Assembly (NCBI GenBank): GCA_001936135.1
Contig: CP012809.1
Span: 3,335,501 to 3,399,500, forward strand
From: Saccharomycopsis fibuligera x Saccharomycopsis cf. fibuligera
Lineage: Eukaryota > Ascomycota > Saccharomycetes > Ascoideales > Saccharomycopsidaceae
Direction of reading: 5' to 3'
DNA: 64,000 nucleotides
The first letter of the stretch is position 1; every line of letters starts with the position of its first letter. Positions 20,526 to 30,500 of the stretch are shown here, in pieces. Made by a program: the position numbers and the translations under genes. Under the pieces are notes generated by a model. The model had not been told where the DNA came from, did not search any database, and was given only the letters and a program-made list of their open reading frames with translations.

Positions 20526-21251
20526 TATTATTATTGTTATTATCTTTTTTAGTTCAGTTTTTTAATTTTCGTGGTGTTTGATTTTTGCTTTACAATTCAC
20601 TTACTTGTTCACTGTTAAATTTTGTTTTATTTTGCTTTACTAATTCAACTATAACATTCATATTCATACTAGTACATAAAATACTATGCTCGGTTCAACG
20701 ACTGAATATCATATATCATTTTGGAAGCCACAGTAATATGCCCTTAGTTTATATATATATATTTTTTTTAAAAAAAAAGTACCAATAAAAGTCATGCCAT
20801 GAAAATCCAAAACCAAAATAAAATAACCATTTATATATACTAACCACAAAAGTGCCTTTGCTGTCCAAATAAAAACATGGCGTTAGATGACTGGAAGCAG
20901 AATTGCTTCTCTTTCTGCCCACATTATCCGCTGTATTAATCTCTACCTAGATAGAATGTTATATCATATACTAATACTGCTTACTTTTCTTTGATAACGG
21001 CAGTGCTTGTGCGTCTATTGGCTGCCCACAGCAAATCCAATGTTGGGCACTGATGTCAGCAAGCAAGTTCTTTAAATTTGGACAATTAACCGAGTTTGGC
21101 CTATTTTGAACCCATCCTTTGGTGACATCGCATGCACCCTGCATGCTATGAAGTTCATTTAGTGCTAAGACGTCTGCAACGTTGCTTTTTCGCACTGTTA
21201 AAAAGTAATCTCAAGATTATTCACCAAATAGTTTTTCCACACGACAGCAAA
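20413..21251. other. Convergent gap between EMP65 and SPP2
   Basis: This is the 3' region of both genes. It includes a 31-T homopolymer at 20493-20523 followed by TTA repeats, and AT-rich DNA with TATATA near 20750. No gene was recognised. Confidence 0.6.
20493..20523. repeat. Poly-T homopolymer, 31 bp
   Basis: An uninterrupted run of 31 T lies just downstream of the EMP65 stop codon. Confidence 0.9.
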
Positions 21252-21833
21252 CTAGCCTTGCCTCTGATTAAGCTCTTTTTCGTTGATAATTTTTCCGGTC
21301 TCTTTGTCCCTCATCACTACCGGAGTATACCGCATTATCTCCTTCTTGTTCCCTCTACTGGTGCCACTGCCGCTGCCTGTAACTGGCATAGGTACAGGCT
21401 TGGCTCCAATACCAAGGAACTCTTGTCTTTGAACAGAGCTACGTATCCTATCTGCAACATTATTCTTTTTAGCATCACCATCGCCGCTGCTGTCATGATC
21501 ACTTTTTGCTCCTTTCTTATCTTTATCTTTGTTTTTATCTTCCTCGTCTTTCCAGCCTAGACCTCGAAGAAAAGCGGCGCCAAATTGTTCAACAGGGACA
21601 CGCTGGTAACTCTCCAAAGTAGGATTCTCTGCTCCTTGCCCGGCAGTATCAACTTCAGCATTTTTTGCATCGGACAGCCGTTGTCCTGTTTGGTGCGGCG
21701 TTTTGTCTTTATTTAAAAGCAAACTCAGATCTCGGTTTTCATCAGTATGATCGCTGTTAGCCCTTTCAGGGTTTTCGGCCAAGTTTATCCCGTACTGTAG
21801 ATTCTCATCGAAATCGTCATTTTTGCTATTTGT

Positions 21834-21870
<37 letters not shown>

Positions 21871-22208
21871 AATATCTCTGCGGGAGTCAACTTCCTGGAA
21901 ACAGGAGGATTGATAACAAGCTTTGCAGATGTTTTCTGTAACTTAGCATCTTCTTCAGCTTGATGGTCGTAACTTTGAATTGTAACAATTTTCTCATTCT
22001 CGTCATCTTCGTCATCTAGTTTGCCTAAAAGCCCATTGCTCTTCCCTAGCTTGCCTTTGGCCAACCCTGCTTCATTCTTCTTATTTAAAGAGGTTGCTTT
22101 ATTGCTTTTGAGCGAAAACCCGCCAAACTTTTTTAAGGCATGCCCGGTGCTTTTACTGTCCTTCAGGACCTTGCTGTTGCCTGACTTGAGTGAAATCTTC
22201 AACGGCAT
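21252..22208 (-). CDS. SPP2: Pre-mRNA splicing factor Spp2 (G-patch)
   Basis: The protein is 318 residues. Spp2 is the G-patch cofactor of the DEAH helicase Prp2 and is needed for the first catalytic step of splicing. The N-terminus KISLKSGNSKVLK matches the Spp2/GPKOW start. The key PVEQFGAAFLRGLGW helix and G-patch-like segment lies at about residues 205-220, and IRSSVQRQEFLGIGAKPVP follows. The end contains VMRDKETGKIINE. It is longer than S. cerevisiae Spp2 (185 aa), with a poly-Gln tract of about 12 near residues 113-125. It diverges from PEX10 across about 300 bp. Confidence 0.85.
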
Positions 22209-22511
22209 GCTTCTAGGGGGGTTATTGTGGTAATTCTTGTTACTCTTTCATAATTGAAGCTGTAGTACTTTGAACATCTCAAGTGTTTTTATGCTTTTTT
22301 TTTTTTTTATATAATGTCTGTACCATCACAGCGGATTCCAAAATATTGCATCAGGGAGCAATAAGAAAACTGTCATTTCCGTCTCCCCACAAAATATCAC
22401 TTCGAAGTAGCTCGGTATAACATTTGTCAGCATAAAGCACACACAACACAAGATCTTTTATTTGAAACAATACCCAGTACCTCAATAAGCAAATTTGAAG
22501 GATTGTCAGGC

Positions 22512-23648
22512 ATGACAGAAATTCCAGAAATACCAGCAATGGGAGACAACCCACCGCCAACGGTACTGCCTCAGCAGGATAAAATCTTCCCATATGCCGA
22601 CTCCTCCGCCATTGTACGAGCCCACCAAAAAGACTCATACTACGAAACTTACCTTCATCAGCTCCTCCAAGACTCCATAATGCCATTCACTGGCCAACGG
22701 TTTATGATGCGCCATAGCGATAAACTTTTAACTGTAGCCAAATTCGCTTATTTGGCTTTAACAACATTACGTAATACTCGTACCTTGGGAGAAGAATATG
22801 TTGATTTGATTTATGTCACCGACAAGAATGGCACGCGGTTGCCCAGTCTATGGAAACGTCTTGGATTTGTGCTTTCTTATTCAATATTACCTTTGGCTCT
22901 TGCTAAGCTTTTGAGCTGGTTGAAGAATTACATTGGCGCCGATAGTGATGATGAGGATAGTGATAGTGATGATGAGAAGGAGGATGAGAACGAAAAGCCA
23001 AAAAGCAGAATCATTACGTTTGCCAGTAAATATCTTGTGCCGGTTCTCAAAAGGGCCAATTCTGCCATGGAAGTGAACTTGGCAATATTTTATTTATTTG
23101 GTGCATATTATAATATCAGCAAGCGAGTTTTTGGTCTACGGTATGCTTTTGGTCATCGAGTTGATAGCCAAACATTACTGAATAATAAGCCGTTAGTGGG
23201 TTACGAGATCCTTGGTTTGTTAATGGTGCTTAAAGTAGCTTCTAATTACACAGCAGAAATATCTTCATTTTTGAACAACAAGTTGCTTAGCTACAGTGGG
23301 AAGTACAAGCATATTACTTCAGACGAAAAAGACTCTCAGCAAAATACAGGCAGTAAAAACAAGAGTTTGAAAAATAGCGAGTTGCTAGTCTATGACTTGA
23401 AAAGTGCTGTCAGAGTAGGTAAAGCCACAACATCACAAGACATTGATTTATCAGACCCTAATAAATTGCCATATTTGCAAACCAGTTCCCGAAAATGCAT
23501 GCTTTGTTTGTCCAGTATGGTAAACCCTACCTCATTGTCCTGTGGCCATTTGACTTGCTGGAACTGCATCATTGACTGGTGCAAAGATCATAACAATTGC
23601 CCTTTATGTCGTACTATTATTGATAATAAGCTTGTCCCTTTACAATGA
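22512..23648 (+). CDS. PEX10: Peroxisomal RING E3 ubiquitin ligase Pex10
   Basis: The protein is 378 residues from the ATG at 22512. Pex10 is an integral peroxisomal membrane protein that, with Pex2 and Pex12, forms the retrotranslocation ligase that ubiquitinates the receptor Pex5. The N-terminal FPYADSSAIVRAHQKDSYYE is typical. Hydrophobic segments follow, with a Glu/Asp-rich insert near residues 145-165. The C-terminal C3HC4 RING is at about 328-375: CMLCLSS, CGHLTCWNCI, CPLCR. The frame is open nine bases upstream to a TTG, which I do not use. It is convergent with HEL2. Confidence 0.94.
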   Translation: MTEIPEIPAMGDNPPPTVLPQQDKIFPYADSSAIVRAHQKDSYYETYLHQLLQDSIMPFTGQRFMMRHSDKLLTVAKFAYLALTTLRNTRTLGEEYVDLIYVTDKNGTRLPSLWKRLGFVLSYSILPLALAKLLSWLKNYIGADSDDEDSDSDDEKEDENEKPKSRIITFASKYLVPVLKRANSAMEVNLAIFYLFGAYYNISKRVFGLRYAFGHRVDSQTLLNNKPLVGYEILGLLMVLKVASNYTAEISSFLNNKLLSYSGKYKHITSDEKDSQQNTGSKNKSLKNSELLVYDLKSAVRVGKATTSQDIDLSDPNKLPYLQTSSRKCMLCLSSMVNPTSLSCGHLTCWNCIIDWCKDHNNCPLCRTIIDNKLVPLQ

Positions 23649-23994
23649 TCTGCTTTGAAGGGGAATTTATTGGCAAATGTGCTACAAATGATATGTAATA
23701 GAAATACTAAATACAAGTTTGAATCAAACAATTCAGAGTTCATTGTAGTTATATTAAATGAAAATGCGAAGAACTAAACTAAAGTGTAATTTATACATAA
23801 AACATCAAAAGTAGATGCAGTCAAATATTGGAGTTAGTACATAGAGTACTGTAACAATTGATATACGTAGAATGGATTTTCATAAATGGCATAACGTGTT
23901 AGTGTTCACCACCTTTTCCATATATTTTTTTTTTTTATAATAGTTTGAATGTTTCTCAATAATCTATGATATATATAACCCCTCTGCAATTACC
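23649..23994. other. Convergent gap between PEX10 and HEL2
   Basis: This short AT-rich 3' region, with TATATA near 23970 and a T-run near 23927, holds no gene. Confidence 0.6.
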
Positions 23995-26292
23995 TCAAAT
24001 ACCAAGATGGAACAACACCTGCTTTTGCTTCTTCTTTTTCTTGCTAGTACTGTTTTCCAGACTCTGCAATTCCCCATCTTCCCTGTCTTCTGTCTTTTGC
24101 TTACCCCATTGTTTTGGATCATAATCAATTTCATTAACTCTTGGAATTGGTTTCTTGTTGGATTGTGGCAATGCTGGGAACTCGCTGCTATTCAAGTTAT
24201 TGTTGCCATTGCTTCTGCTATCATTGGAATGGCTGGTGACTTGCAAAGAAGTACTTGCCTTTGGTCTGCTGACAGTTATTCTGACATTCGATTTACCATT
24301 GGGCAAATTTGAAGACAATGCAGTTTTTCCCTTACCGTTAGTTTTTGATGTTGCAGAAGTATATGTCACAGTTCGGTTGATCTTTGGTGCAGTGTTGACC
24401 TGAGCTGGCAATGAGGGGAAATCTGATGCCAACAGAGAGGAGGATCCTTGCTTCGATGAAGAAGCAGATGAATTTTTGCTCTTGCTACTATTGTTATCCG
24501 CCCAACTAGCAGAACTGTCACTGAGTCTTAGCTTAGCAAAATCTGAAGCATTGATAGATGGTGATGCAGATCTTGAGGATGAGGCTGACGTTGATGTTGA
24601 TGCTGAAGTCACAAATGGTTTTTTTCTTGTGAGAGTTTTGTATCTTACTGTGTTATTCAAAACTGGTACTTTATTAGCTGGTGCTTGGAGAGCAGGAAAT
24701 GCCTCACCCAGTGATTGATTCCTACTACTGCCCCAACTAGCATTGGAATTAGCTAATAATGACCTACTCCCACCGAGAACAGGAAAAGCGCTATTAGATT
24801 TCGATTGCTTTTTGGAAGAATTAGGTTGACCTGTCCATACTGGCCTTCCATGATTAGCCGCACTGGAAGATGCGCCATGCAACAATGGAAACTGATCTTC
24901 TTGAGATCTTGTCGGTTGAGCTTGTTCGGCTTGCTTGAAATAATCGGATGCTATTTGCTGCAATTCTTTTCTTTTCTTGTTGTTTTTTGGAAGCAATTCG
25001 GTAATTTCGTGGATCAAGAACGAAAGTTCTTCGGTGTTGTTCCCTGAAAAAAGTTCCTGATATTCAAAAAACAAATCCTCAGCGGATAATCTATCATTTT
25101 TCAAAAAATCTTTATTTATTTGTAAGAATGAACTAAATCCATTTTCTGTTTGCGACAAATAGTGTTTGGCTCTTTCTTCCAATCTTCTTCTCTTGGTATC
25201 ATAACTGTCTCTTGGCTCGTTATCAGCTGTTGCTCCATTAACGGGCTGAAACGTACTCAATGAGGACTGATATCTTCTACTGGAGCCATTACCGCCACTA
25301 GGGGCAAACGAACCATAATTTGTGCCAATAGTTTGCAAAGTACGACTGTTACCAACTAATGATTTATGCTCATTAATCATATGTGCCCTCAAGGATAACT
25401 CATCAGCAAAGGCCACAAATTTCTTGTCCAAGCATGACTGGACAGTACATATGAAATGGTCCCTAGTAAAATGAGAGTACAATTCTTCATAGTTTCTGAA
25501 ATAGTTTGGATTTACTGGATCGATTTGGTTGCAAACATGACACTTTTCGTGTCTGTCTCTTAAATGTATCGACTTTTCATCTTCACTGTAAAACATTTCA
25601 TGCGAGCAAAATTGGCATCTTGGATGGCCAGTAAAGCCATTACCATCACCAGATCTTTGATGTCTCTTCAATTGCGCATATGTGAATAGTTTTAACTCTT
25701 GAGGAAAAAACTTTTTATGGTTAGCACAGATAAAGCAATAGTATCTGTCGTGATCATTTCTCACATGGTCTGATAATTGCTTGAAAGTTTTGAACTCTTG
25801 TTCGCACTCGTCAAAAGTACACACGTTTTCCAACAATCCCAAAGTGCCCTCTATGGCAGCCTTTGATGTGAAGCTCACTTTATATTTCTCATTCACTTCC
25901 ACAATATCCGACGCACTAAACTCGTTGTAGTTGCGGTCTGTGATTTCAGATACTATTGTGTTTTCTCTATTCTCGGTACGACACACGATACACAATTCTT
26001 TCTCGTATAATGCTCGTTGGCGAAGAAAACACTTCTGACAAATTACATGATTGCAGTCTGAGATGGCGGCAAACGCTATTCTCTCGGTACAAATAATACA
26101 TCTGTCGACCTCGGCGTCAGACTCGGAGTCTGAGTCTTCAGTAGCTTTAACAGGAGCCAGCTGGTTTCTCCGGCCAGTGGCTCTTGGACGTTGTGTTCTT
26201 TTGAAAGGCTTGCCTCTGTTGCTAGAGGTTGCGCCCGAGGTTTTCTTTGCAGGGCGCTCACTGTTACTAGAGGCGTGTCTGTTGTCACTCAT
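23995..26292 (-). CDS. HEL2: Ribosome-collision E3 ubiquitin ligase Hel2 (ZNF598)
   Basis: The protein is 765 residues. Hel2 senses collided ribosomes, ubiquitinates uS10 and related proteins, and starts ribosome-associated quality control. The RING finger starts at Cys65 (CIICTERIAF, CNHVICQKC, CIVC) and ends near residue 105. C2H2-type zinc fingers follow across about 165-310 (for example CTFDECEQEFKTFKQLSDHVRNDH and CQFCSHEMFYSEDE). The C-terminal half is Ser-rich and disordered, with repeated SEFPALP/SDFPSLP-type motifs, and ends in a Lys-rich patch. Two CTG codons were seen, both in this disordered part. It is divergent from GEP4. Confidence 0.93.
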   Translation of the reverse strand: MSDNRHASSNSERPAKKTSGATSSNRGKPFKRTQRPRATGRRNQLAPVKATEDSDSESDAEVDRCIICTERIAFAAISDCNHVICQKCFLRQRALYEKELCIVCRTENRENTIVSEITDRNYNEFSASDIVEVNEKYKVSFTSKAAIEGTLGLLENVCTFDECEQEFKTFKQLSDHVRNDHDRYYCFICANHKKFFPQELKLFTYAQLKRHQRSGDGNGFTGHPRCQFCSHEMFYSEDEKSIHLRDRHEKCHVCNQIDPVNPNYFRNYEELYSHFTRDHFICTVQSCLDKKFVAFADELSLRAHMINEHKSLVGNSRTLQTIGTNYGSFAPSGGNGSSRRYQSSLSTFQPVNGATADNEPRDSYDTKRRRLEERAKHYLSQTENGFSSFLQINKDFLKNDRLSAEDLFFEYQELFSGNNTEELSFLIHEITELLPKNNKKRKELQQIASDYFKQAEQAQPTRSQEDQFPLLHGASSSAANHGRPVWTGQPNSSKKQSKSNSAFPVLGGSRSLLANSNASWGSSRNQSLGEAFPALQAPANKVPVLNNTVRYKTLTRKKPFVTSASTSTSASSSRSASPSINASDFAKLRLSDSSASWADNNSSKSKNSSASSSKQGSSSLLASDFPSLPAQVNTAPKINRTVTYTSATSKTNGKGKTALSSNLPNGKSNVRITVSRPKASTSLQVTSHSNDSRSNGNNNLNSSEFPALPQSNKKPIPRVNEIDYDPKQWGKQKTEDREDGELQSLENSTSKKKKKQKQVLFHLGI

Positions 26293-26637
26293 GGCAATTG
26301 GCGTGTGAATTAGAAGAAAAAAAACCAGCAGGCTAGAAATTATGCTAAGCTTTTAATATGTAGTATTTGGAGGGCCTGTACTCAAGGAAGGGAATCAGTG
26401 GCATAATATGTCCTCTGGGTGTCTGAGGCTCATAAATTGATTCAGTCCAAAACAGAAAATTTTTTGCTTTTTCTGTGCAAAACTGTTCCAATGTCCGGCG
26501 GCGTGCGCCCAGCAGCTTGCGGGCGGTGGCGATGGGTCTCCACGGCAATTTGAATCAAATAGTTTTTAATTCATCACTACTGAAACAGTAAACAAGAAAG
26601 CTATATATGCTCAAATCAAAGCACTACCAGCTCAATC
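26293..26637. promoter_or_regulatory. Divergent promoter, HEL2 and GEP4
   Basis: This 345-bp region lies between two divergent starts, GC-rich in the middle (about 26490-26540) and AT-rich at both sides. A 67-codon open frame on the minus strand is rejected because it has no start ATG and four CTG codons, unlike the genes here. Confidence 0.5.
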
Positions 26638-27301
26638 ATGAACATAAGCGCCACCTTGAACGTGTTTCGTCTCTTAGCAAACCCTAGTTTGTGTCTCCCG
26701 CATCACCAGGTGCCCAGCTTCAACGAGCTTTTTTTTCCGCTTTCCAAGATTGCAGGCCTCGGTCCGGAGATCAAGGCTATTGTGCTAGACAAGGACAACT
26801 GCTTCGCCAAAAACTACGATGACAAGGTGTGGCACGAGTACGAGGTAAGTAACTTATTTTAAATTTCCAACTCTCCAAATACCATTCGCTGACCTTTCAC
26901 TCTAGAAAAAATGGGCTTTTATGAAAGAGACTTACCCAAATGCCAGTCTCTTGATTGTCAGTAATTCTGCAGGGACCCTTGACGATGCGGGCCACAAAGA
27001 GGCGGAAAGATTGGAGAAGAATACTGGTGTACCTGTGCTAAGACACAACACTAAAAAACCTGGCTGCTATCCCGAGATATTGAGTTATTTTCGGGATAGA
27101 GAGATTATTGATAAGCCTTCACAGATCGCTGTGGTGGGTGATAGACTATTCACGGACATGCTCATGGCTAACATGATGGGTGCTCGTGGTGTGTGGATAA
27201 GCAAAGGGGTAGTGGAATCTCAAAGCACGATTTGTAAAATCGAGCGCTCGATGTATGATGCCCTTATTAAAAGACATTTTGCTGCTCCTCAATCGAAGTA
27301 A
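26638..27301 (+). CDS. GEP4: Mitochondrial phosphatidylglycerophosphatase Gep4 (one intron)
   Basis: Exon 1 is 26638-26844 and exon 2 is 26906-27301, joined in phase 0 to give 200 residues (S. cerevisiae Gep4 is 185). Gep4 removes phosphate from phosphatidylglycerophosphate in the mitochondrial matrix, a step of cardiolipin synthesis. The HAD-family nucleophile motif is VLDKDNC (Asp51 and Asp53). Exon 2 gives SLLIVSNSAGT (motif II), HNTKKPGC with the Lys, and VVGDRLFTDMLMANMMGA (motif III/IV). Without splicing the frame ends five codons after the exon. Most yeast GEP4 genes I know of lack an intron, so the intron is a local trait. Confidence 0.93.
26845..26905 (+). other. Intron of GEP4, 61 nt
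   Basis: The donor is GTAAGT at 26845 and the acceptor TAG ends at 26905. The branch site is probably GCTGAC near 26888. Its length is not a multiple of three and it holds an in-frame stop, so removal is required to restore the HAD domain. Confidence 0.85.
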
Positions 27302-27593
27302 GCACAATACCAAAAAACTGGAGTTAAAAATTATGTGCTGGTATTTGGCCTTTTACAGTATCATGATATTTATAATAATAATAATGAACATTTTGTTGTA
27401 AATAGGGACAGTAATTAATGTACAGTGTGCATCACCAAGTATGCTGATAATGTAAATAAAAACACGAGAAAACAAAAATAATCTAGGACTTTTAAGAAAT
27501 AAAAACATGACAAACCAGTCAGAATTGACAAAGTGAAAAAAATAATATAAAAATAAAAATTGAAAATTAAACAAGAACAGTTAACTAAACAAA
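27302..27593. other. Convergent gap between GEP4 and TRA1
   Basis: This AT-rich region of about 290 bp with ATAATA repeats holds no gene; it is the 3' side of both neighbours. Confidence 0.6.
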
Positions 27594-30500
27594 TCACAAA
27601 TACGCTCTCCACAAAGAGTCAAGTTGGGCAAGACTACGTGGATTTACTGCCTGCGAAATCAAATTATTGATATTTTGTGTAGCAATAAGGGTATTAGCAT
27701 CGACAAATCCAACTTTCGCAACCTTTGCAATAATCAAATCGGTATTGAGACGAACAATTTCACGCAAATATGGGCCTTGTGCACTAGTGCGTAGGTGTTG
27801 AGCGAACCAAGAAACAATTTCATCTCTAACGAACAAACTCAAGTAGTGTTCTAGTTCAAATTCTGGCTCAGAAAGACACCTTGCCATAATCAAGACATAT
27901 ACACTCATTATACCTTCCAAACCAATATCTCCAATAAAATTTTGTATGTTTGGAGTCAAGCGGAATGGAACAGGCTCAGAATTATGTAACACTGGAGCTT
28001 TGCGTTGTTGATTAGGACTCAAAAGAGTAGTAGTAACATTGGGTGGAACAGTCACATTGTTTGTTTTGTTTGGAAGCATTTCGGATGTCCAAATATTTCC
28101 TGAGCTCAAGTTGATATGAATCTTGTGTGGTTGGCGACCAGTGATGCTCATCATAAAAGTCATGAATACAAAAGAAGCGTATTGAGAGCTAAATTGTTTT
28201 TTAAATAACCAAAAGTCTTCAAATTTTGGGTAAAGATTAACAAAATAATCATGCACAATGTTAGATGGTACAAACAAGGTTTGAATTGCACTGAAAATTT
28301 CTGTTCTTAAGCTAACCACATCCGGTCGCGGAAGAGCAACATTGAAAGCTTCTCTCATTTTTGCTGCAGCATAAAAAAATGGCTCTTCAAAACCTTGACC
28401 CTTATCCTTGCAGTACTGCTCATATATGTTATGCAATGTTACACTTTCATTTTCTGTTCTTAGGATTCGAATATGTGGAGATAATGCAACTGCAATTGGA
28501 ACAGTAAATTTAATATTACGCGAACGGCTTTGCACTTTTTTATCAAATACACCACTTAAAAGGCGAAAAAGCTGAAATATTCTTTCTTCGCGTCTAGAAT
28601 GTCTGTTGGATGGAAACTGCACAGAAAATTGGTGAACTGAACCATCATGGCCACGTATTTGAAGTCTTTTGAAGCATGAAGTATAGCCACGCACAATCTC
28701 CAAAGTTGGTAAAAATCTATCAATTTTCACAAAATGGTTGTTACTGTCCTTATTAAATAAATATTGGCCTGGAATTTCAATATCTTCAAATCTTTGATGA
28801 TGGAATTCTGCTAAATGAGGACACAAGTTTTCCAAATTGATTTTATTGAATCTTCTATCCAATTTATTTTCCAATCCAGCTCTCCATTTTAACAATTTTG
28901 AAATATATTCCAAAAAATTTGGTTTACTATGAATCAAATCCTTTTCAAATTCAAGACGAATCATTCTTGGCAATACAGTTCCGGCAAATCTTGCAATGTT
29001 ATTTTCCATTTGCTGAGGTAATTTTGTATCTTCTGCCTGGCTGGCCATTCTATTGTAGGACTGAATACCATCATTTAAAAGTGCAACAACAAGTCTATAT
29101 GCATCTTCATCAGCGTTGGACTTGAATCTTTGTGTAACTTGATCTACTAGAAGTTCTAGAGACAATGCCAATAAAGGATAAGATGTCTTAGAAATAAGCA
29201 TAATCTCTTCAACGTATTCCCAAGGTTGGCCTGACCCGTGAAGTGGCGTTCCTGATTTCCTAGTCTCAGTTGGGGTTTTAGCTACTGTGTTGGCACCTTT
29301 TCCATTATCTGCCGGTGTCTTCTCAGTATTTGCTTCCTTTGGATTCGAGGTGGCCGGAGTTTGAGATTTGTTCTCATCGATAATATTACTATCGGCAAAC
29401 TTGCTCTCTGGTGCTTCCTTCGTTTGATCTTTCAAATTCCTCTCATCTTTTACATTTTCTTGTGTCTTATTTACTTCTTCTTTGGTTTCTTCCTTTTGAC
29501 TATCCGTTTTATCTTCTTTGGTTTTATCAAAATTGCCTTTCTTTGTTTTCTCCGCGGCTTCTGTTTCACTTACATTTACCTCAGCGGTATCTTGTTTTAT
29601 GCTTTCCACTTGAACCGTTGACTGTTGAGATTTTCTTCCAGAGCTGTCAGTATCTTTACTTTCAGGCTTTTCGTTGCCAGTTTCACCATCCTGAGGAATT
29701 TTATTAGTAATATCCTCCATCTTGACATCATTATCACCCGAATTTTCGTCCGTATTCTCAGTTACTTTTGTAGGTACTTCGCACTCAGCTGTTGTATCTT
29801 TAGAGAGCTCAACATTTTTACTGTTATCTTCATCTGGCTTGTTTTCCTTTTCCTTCTCAATCTGTTTTTGTTCCTTGTCGTTCTCAGGTTCCCTTTTCGC
29901 CTCAGCATCTGATGGTTTCTGCTCATCCTTTGCATCTGGAGGCATTCTCAAGGACTCTTTATTTTCTAATTCTTTTCTAGTTGATGTTTGGTTTTCAGTA
30001 CTATCTTTTGATTTCAAAGCATCTTGCGTAACATCTTTTTTCACATCTTCTGTTTTCACTTGAGGCGTTTTCTCTTTACTCTTTGTAGCTTGAGCATTGG
30101 CATTTTGAGCAGCAATTTGCTTTTGAATAGCAACAAAATCATCTTTCGTGGTTCTCAAAGGAAAATGAAGAGCTTGTGGGTAGCTTTTTGCAATCATTAT
30201 CAAAATACTTCTGACAAGCTTTGCTTCTCTATGCGATAACGAAGTCAACAACTGGGGAATGTAAGTGCACCAGTACCAGACCGGAACTTCACCTTTATAC
30301 TTTTGAAATTCGGCTGCCAAAGTGCTATTTTGATCATCTAAACTAATAAGCCATAAAATCAAAGCCAACAATTTTCTCGACTTTTCACTTTTGTAAAGGC
30401 CACTAGCATTCAAGAAACACGTTAAAGCATTACCAGCATACTTCATATAGTGAACTTGATTCTGTGCTTGGCTTTGGGTGGCTTGTCTAAACAACTTATA

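Noticed and set aside
26345-26548. 67-codon minus-strand open frame between HEL2 and GEP4 that reads somewhat like a mitochondrial protein
   Set aside because: It starts at TTG, has no early Met and contains four CTG codons in 67, against the near absence of CTG in accepted genes here.
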